The notes below the pieces were generated by a model. That model ran no database searches. It saw nothing but the letters and a program-made list of their open reading frames with translations, and was not told the DNA's origin. Made by a program: the position numbers and the translations under genes. A stretch of DNA of 64,000 nucleotides from Frigoribacterium sp. VKM Ac-2836 (lineage in GTDB: Bacteria > Actinomycetota > Actinomycetes > Actinomycetales > Microbacteriaceae). Below are positions 62,703-64,000 of this stretch, in pieces (the first letter of the stretch is position 1; each line of letters starts with the position of its first letter). The stretch spans positions 62,001 through 126,000 of the forward strand of contig NZ_JABRPK010000006.1 of NCBI RefSeq assembly GCF_013248995.1. Direction: 5' to 3'.

Positions 62703-64000
<1,298 letters not shown>

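Overview
This window is high-GC actinobacterial chromosome. The best fit is a pigmented member of the Microbacteriaceae. This is inferred from three things: a crtE-B-I-Ye-Yf-Eb C50-carotenoid operon with idi, the HspR/HAIR heat-shock system, and heavy use of leaderless starts (a TANNNT -10 box placed 6-7 nt before ATG or GTG). I see no rRNA, tRNA, CRISPR array, insertion sequence or prophage, so most of it reads as ordinary chromosome.

Layout. 1-3 kb: a 2-oxoacid dehydrogenase E1 beta/alpha pair (minus strand; the beta gene runs off the left edge) behind hisC. 3-5.4 kb: a membrane protein, a low-molecular-weight phosphatase and purB, joined by 4-bp overlaps. 5.5-7.8 kb: two small membrane proteins and a fatty-acid desaturase. 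7.9-14.4 kb: the carotenoid locus, with idi and crtE fired from overlapping divergent promoters and a MarR-type regulator at the far end. 14.5-18.5 kb: a GT-C type membrane glycosyltransferase and a four-gene envelope operon (YtxH-like, holin-like, DUF3618, BrkB/YihY). 18.8-26.4 kb: a PEP mutase/isocitrate lyase-like enzyme, a DUF559-like protein, a nitroreductase, acetyl-CoA synthetase, a LacI regulator and a flavohemoglobin. 26.5-33.2 kb: a peptide/opine-type ABC transporter with a GH1 beta-glucosidase, behind a palindromic LacI-type operator. 33.3-36.1 kb: an Eis-like acetyltransferase and an MFS transporter. 36.1-40.5 kb: dnaK-grpE-dnaJ-hspR under HAIR boxes. 40.6-42.2 kb: a class I methyltransferase and a conserved hypothetical. 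42.2-49 kb: a secreted-protein locus of two DUF3060-like lipoproteins and two very large secreted Ig-repeat paralogues. 49.2-51.4 kb: a ClpB without its N-domain, also behind a HAIR box. 51.5-60.4 kb: housekeeping genes (trpF, threonine aldolase, AEC transporter, xthA, pyrE, septum-formation-like protein, HAD phosphatase, SpoU methyltransferase). 60.4-64 kb: the start of an exopolysaccharide cluster (two glycosyltransferases and a flippase, cut by the right edge).

Three signals cut across gene boundaries. First, a 10-bp word AGGAGGCGCG occurs about 30 times on either strand, in intergenic hairpins, at gene ends and inside family-atypical protein insertions; it is absent from about 41.1 to 50.7 kb. 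Second, a long palindrome family (arms up to 25 bp) has five copies between 19.6 and 40.6 kb, three of them between convergent genes. Third, at least a dozen and probably about 19 genes have start codons fixed by a leaderless promoter. The first two are the best candidates here for something undescribed. The twin Ig-repeat proteins, with diverged N-termini and homogenised C-termini, are the best candidate gene system.
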